A stretch of 5,602 bases of DNA from UBA1138 sp036338615 (GTDB lineage Bacteria; Gemmatimonadota; Gemmatimonadetes; Longimicrobiales; Gaopeijiaceae), in NCBI GenBank assembly GCA_036338615.1, contig JAYZBT010000163.1:1-5602 (forward strand), read 5' to 3'. The notes beneath the pieces are model-generated. The model was not told the origin of the DNA. It saw nothing but the letters and a program-made list of their open reading frames with translations, and did not search any database. Every line of letters starts with the position of its first letter. Positions within the stretch are counted from its first letter, which is position 1. Below, in pieces: positions 5,361 through 5,602 of this stretch. A program made the position numbers and the translations under genes.

Positions 5361-5407
5361 CCGGCGCGCGGTCGACCCGGTCCTGGCCGGCGCGCGCGGC
5401 GACCGCG
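5361..5407. repeat. GC-rich repeat and hairpin just past the HemQ-family stop
   Basis: The 10-bp word ccggcgcgcg occurs at 5361-5370 and 5387-5396 in direct orientation. Beside it, cgcgg (5395-5399) pairs with ccgcg (5403-5407) around a 3-base loop. The hairpin begins four bases after the stop codon at 5411 on the transcribed strand. There is no U-tract, so an intrinsic terminator is not established; it could be a transcript-end or stability structure. Confidence 0.3.
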
Positions 5408-5410
5408 GGG

Positions 5411-5602
5411 TCACGGCCACGGCAACCCGGGTGCGTCGGGAGAGGTGTACACCCCTACGTGTACGGGGGTGTCCAACAGCGTGTACCCACGGACCTCCGT
5501 CGCGCGCAGCTCACGCACCAGGTCGGAAAACGCGGCTAGGTCGTCGGTCTCGTAGAGGACGACGAACTCGTGATCCTGCAGGCCCGTCGAATACAAGAGC
5601 AG
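5411..5602 (-). CDS. Chlorite dismutase/HemQ-family haem protein, C-terminal fragment
   Basis: Only the last 63 codons lie in the window; the frame is open at the right edge. LLLYSTGLQDHEFVVLYETD followed by LAAFSDLVRELRATEVRGY and a DTPVHVGVY ending is the C-terminal half of the haem-binding ferredoxin-like domain of the Cld superfamily. Members include coproheme decarboxylase (HemQ/ChdC), which makes haem b from coproheme in the coproporphyrin-dependent pathway, and true chlorite dismutases. The residues that separate these (proximal His, and distal Arg or Tyr) are not all in view, so the activity cannot be decided; HemQ is the commoner role in non-perchlorate bacteria. It is transcribed toward the operon with a 160-base spacer and could be its upstream neighbour or a separate unit. 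Confidence 0.82.
   Translation of the reverse strand: MLLYSTGLQDHEFVVLYETDDLAAFSDLVRELRATEVRGYTLLDTPVHVGVYTSPDAPGLPWP

Noticed and set aside
5449..5473. Inverted repeat acacccc/ggggtgt and nested gtac words
   Set aside because: It is inside the coding region of the Cld/HemQ-family gene and is explained by the codons for the TPVHVGVYT segment.

Overview
The window is GC-rich bacterial DNA. Every gene I can support lies on the minus strand, so the window is read from its right end to its left. Nothing in it fixes the species. The GC-rich codon use, frequent GTG starts, ferredoxin and Mrp types and PCP-reductase-like domain would fit Gemmatimonadota or another GC-rich environmental phylum, but that is a weak inference. 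I see no phage, IS, CRISPR, rRNA or tRNA signatures.

Region by region, in transcription order: (1) 5602-5411 holds the C-terminus of a chlorite dismutase/HemQ-family haem protein, cut by the window edge. (2) 5410-5251 is a GC-rich spacer with a hairpin and a plausible promoter. (3) 5250-1326 is a tightly packed run of seven genes that looks like one operon: a small three-helix membrane protein, a one-helix protein with a zinc-ribbon-like Cys set, a single-cluster ferredoxin, an Mrp/NBP35-like P-loop ATPase, a zinc ribbon plus PCP-reductase-domain protein, an ABC ATPase and an ABC-2-type permease. Junctions range from a 34-base overlap to 32-base gaps, and two are ATGA start/stop overlaps. (4) 1325-901 is a 425-base non-coding interval with a tandem 14-bp repeat and small hairpins. 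(5) 900-1 is the N-terminal 300 residues of a tandem universal stress protein that runs off the left edge.

The operon joins a redox carrier (ferredoxin), an ATPase of the Fe-S carrier family, a Cys-rich partner with a tetrapyrrole-reductase-like domain, and an ABC exporter, next to a haem-biosynthesis-type gene. Together they suggest a metal-cofactor or redox-protein maturation and transport module. That function is inferred from gene order and families, not demonstrated. The most notable sequence facts are that the Mrp-like ATPase has no cysteine anywhere, so it lacks the CxxC that normally holds its Fe-S cluster, and that the gene translationally coupled to it encodes a four-cysteine zinc ribbon.
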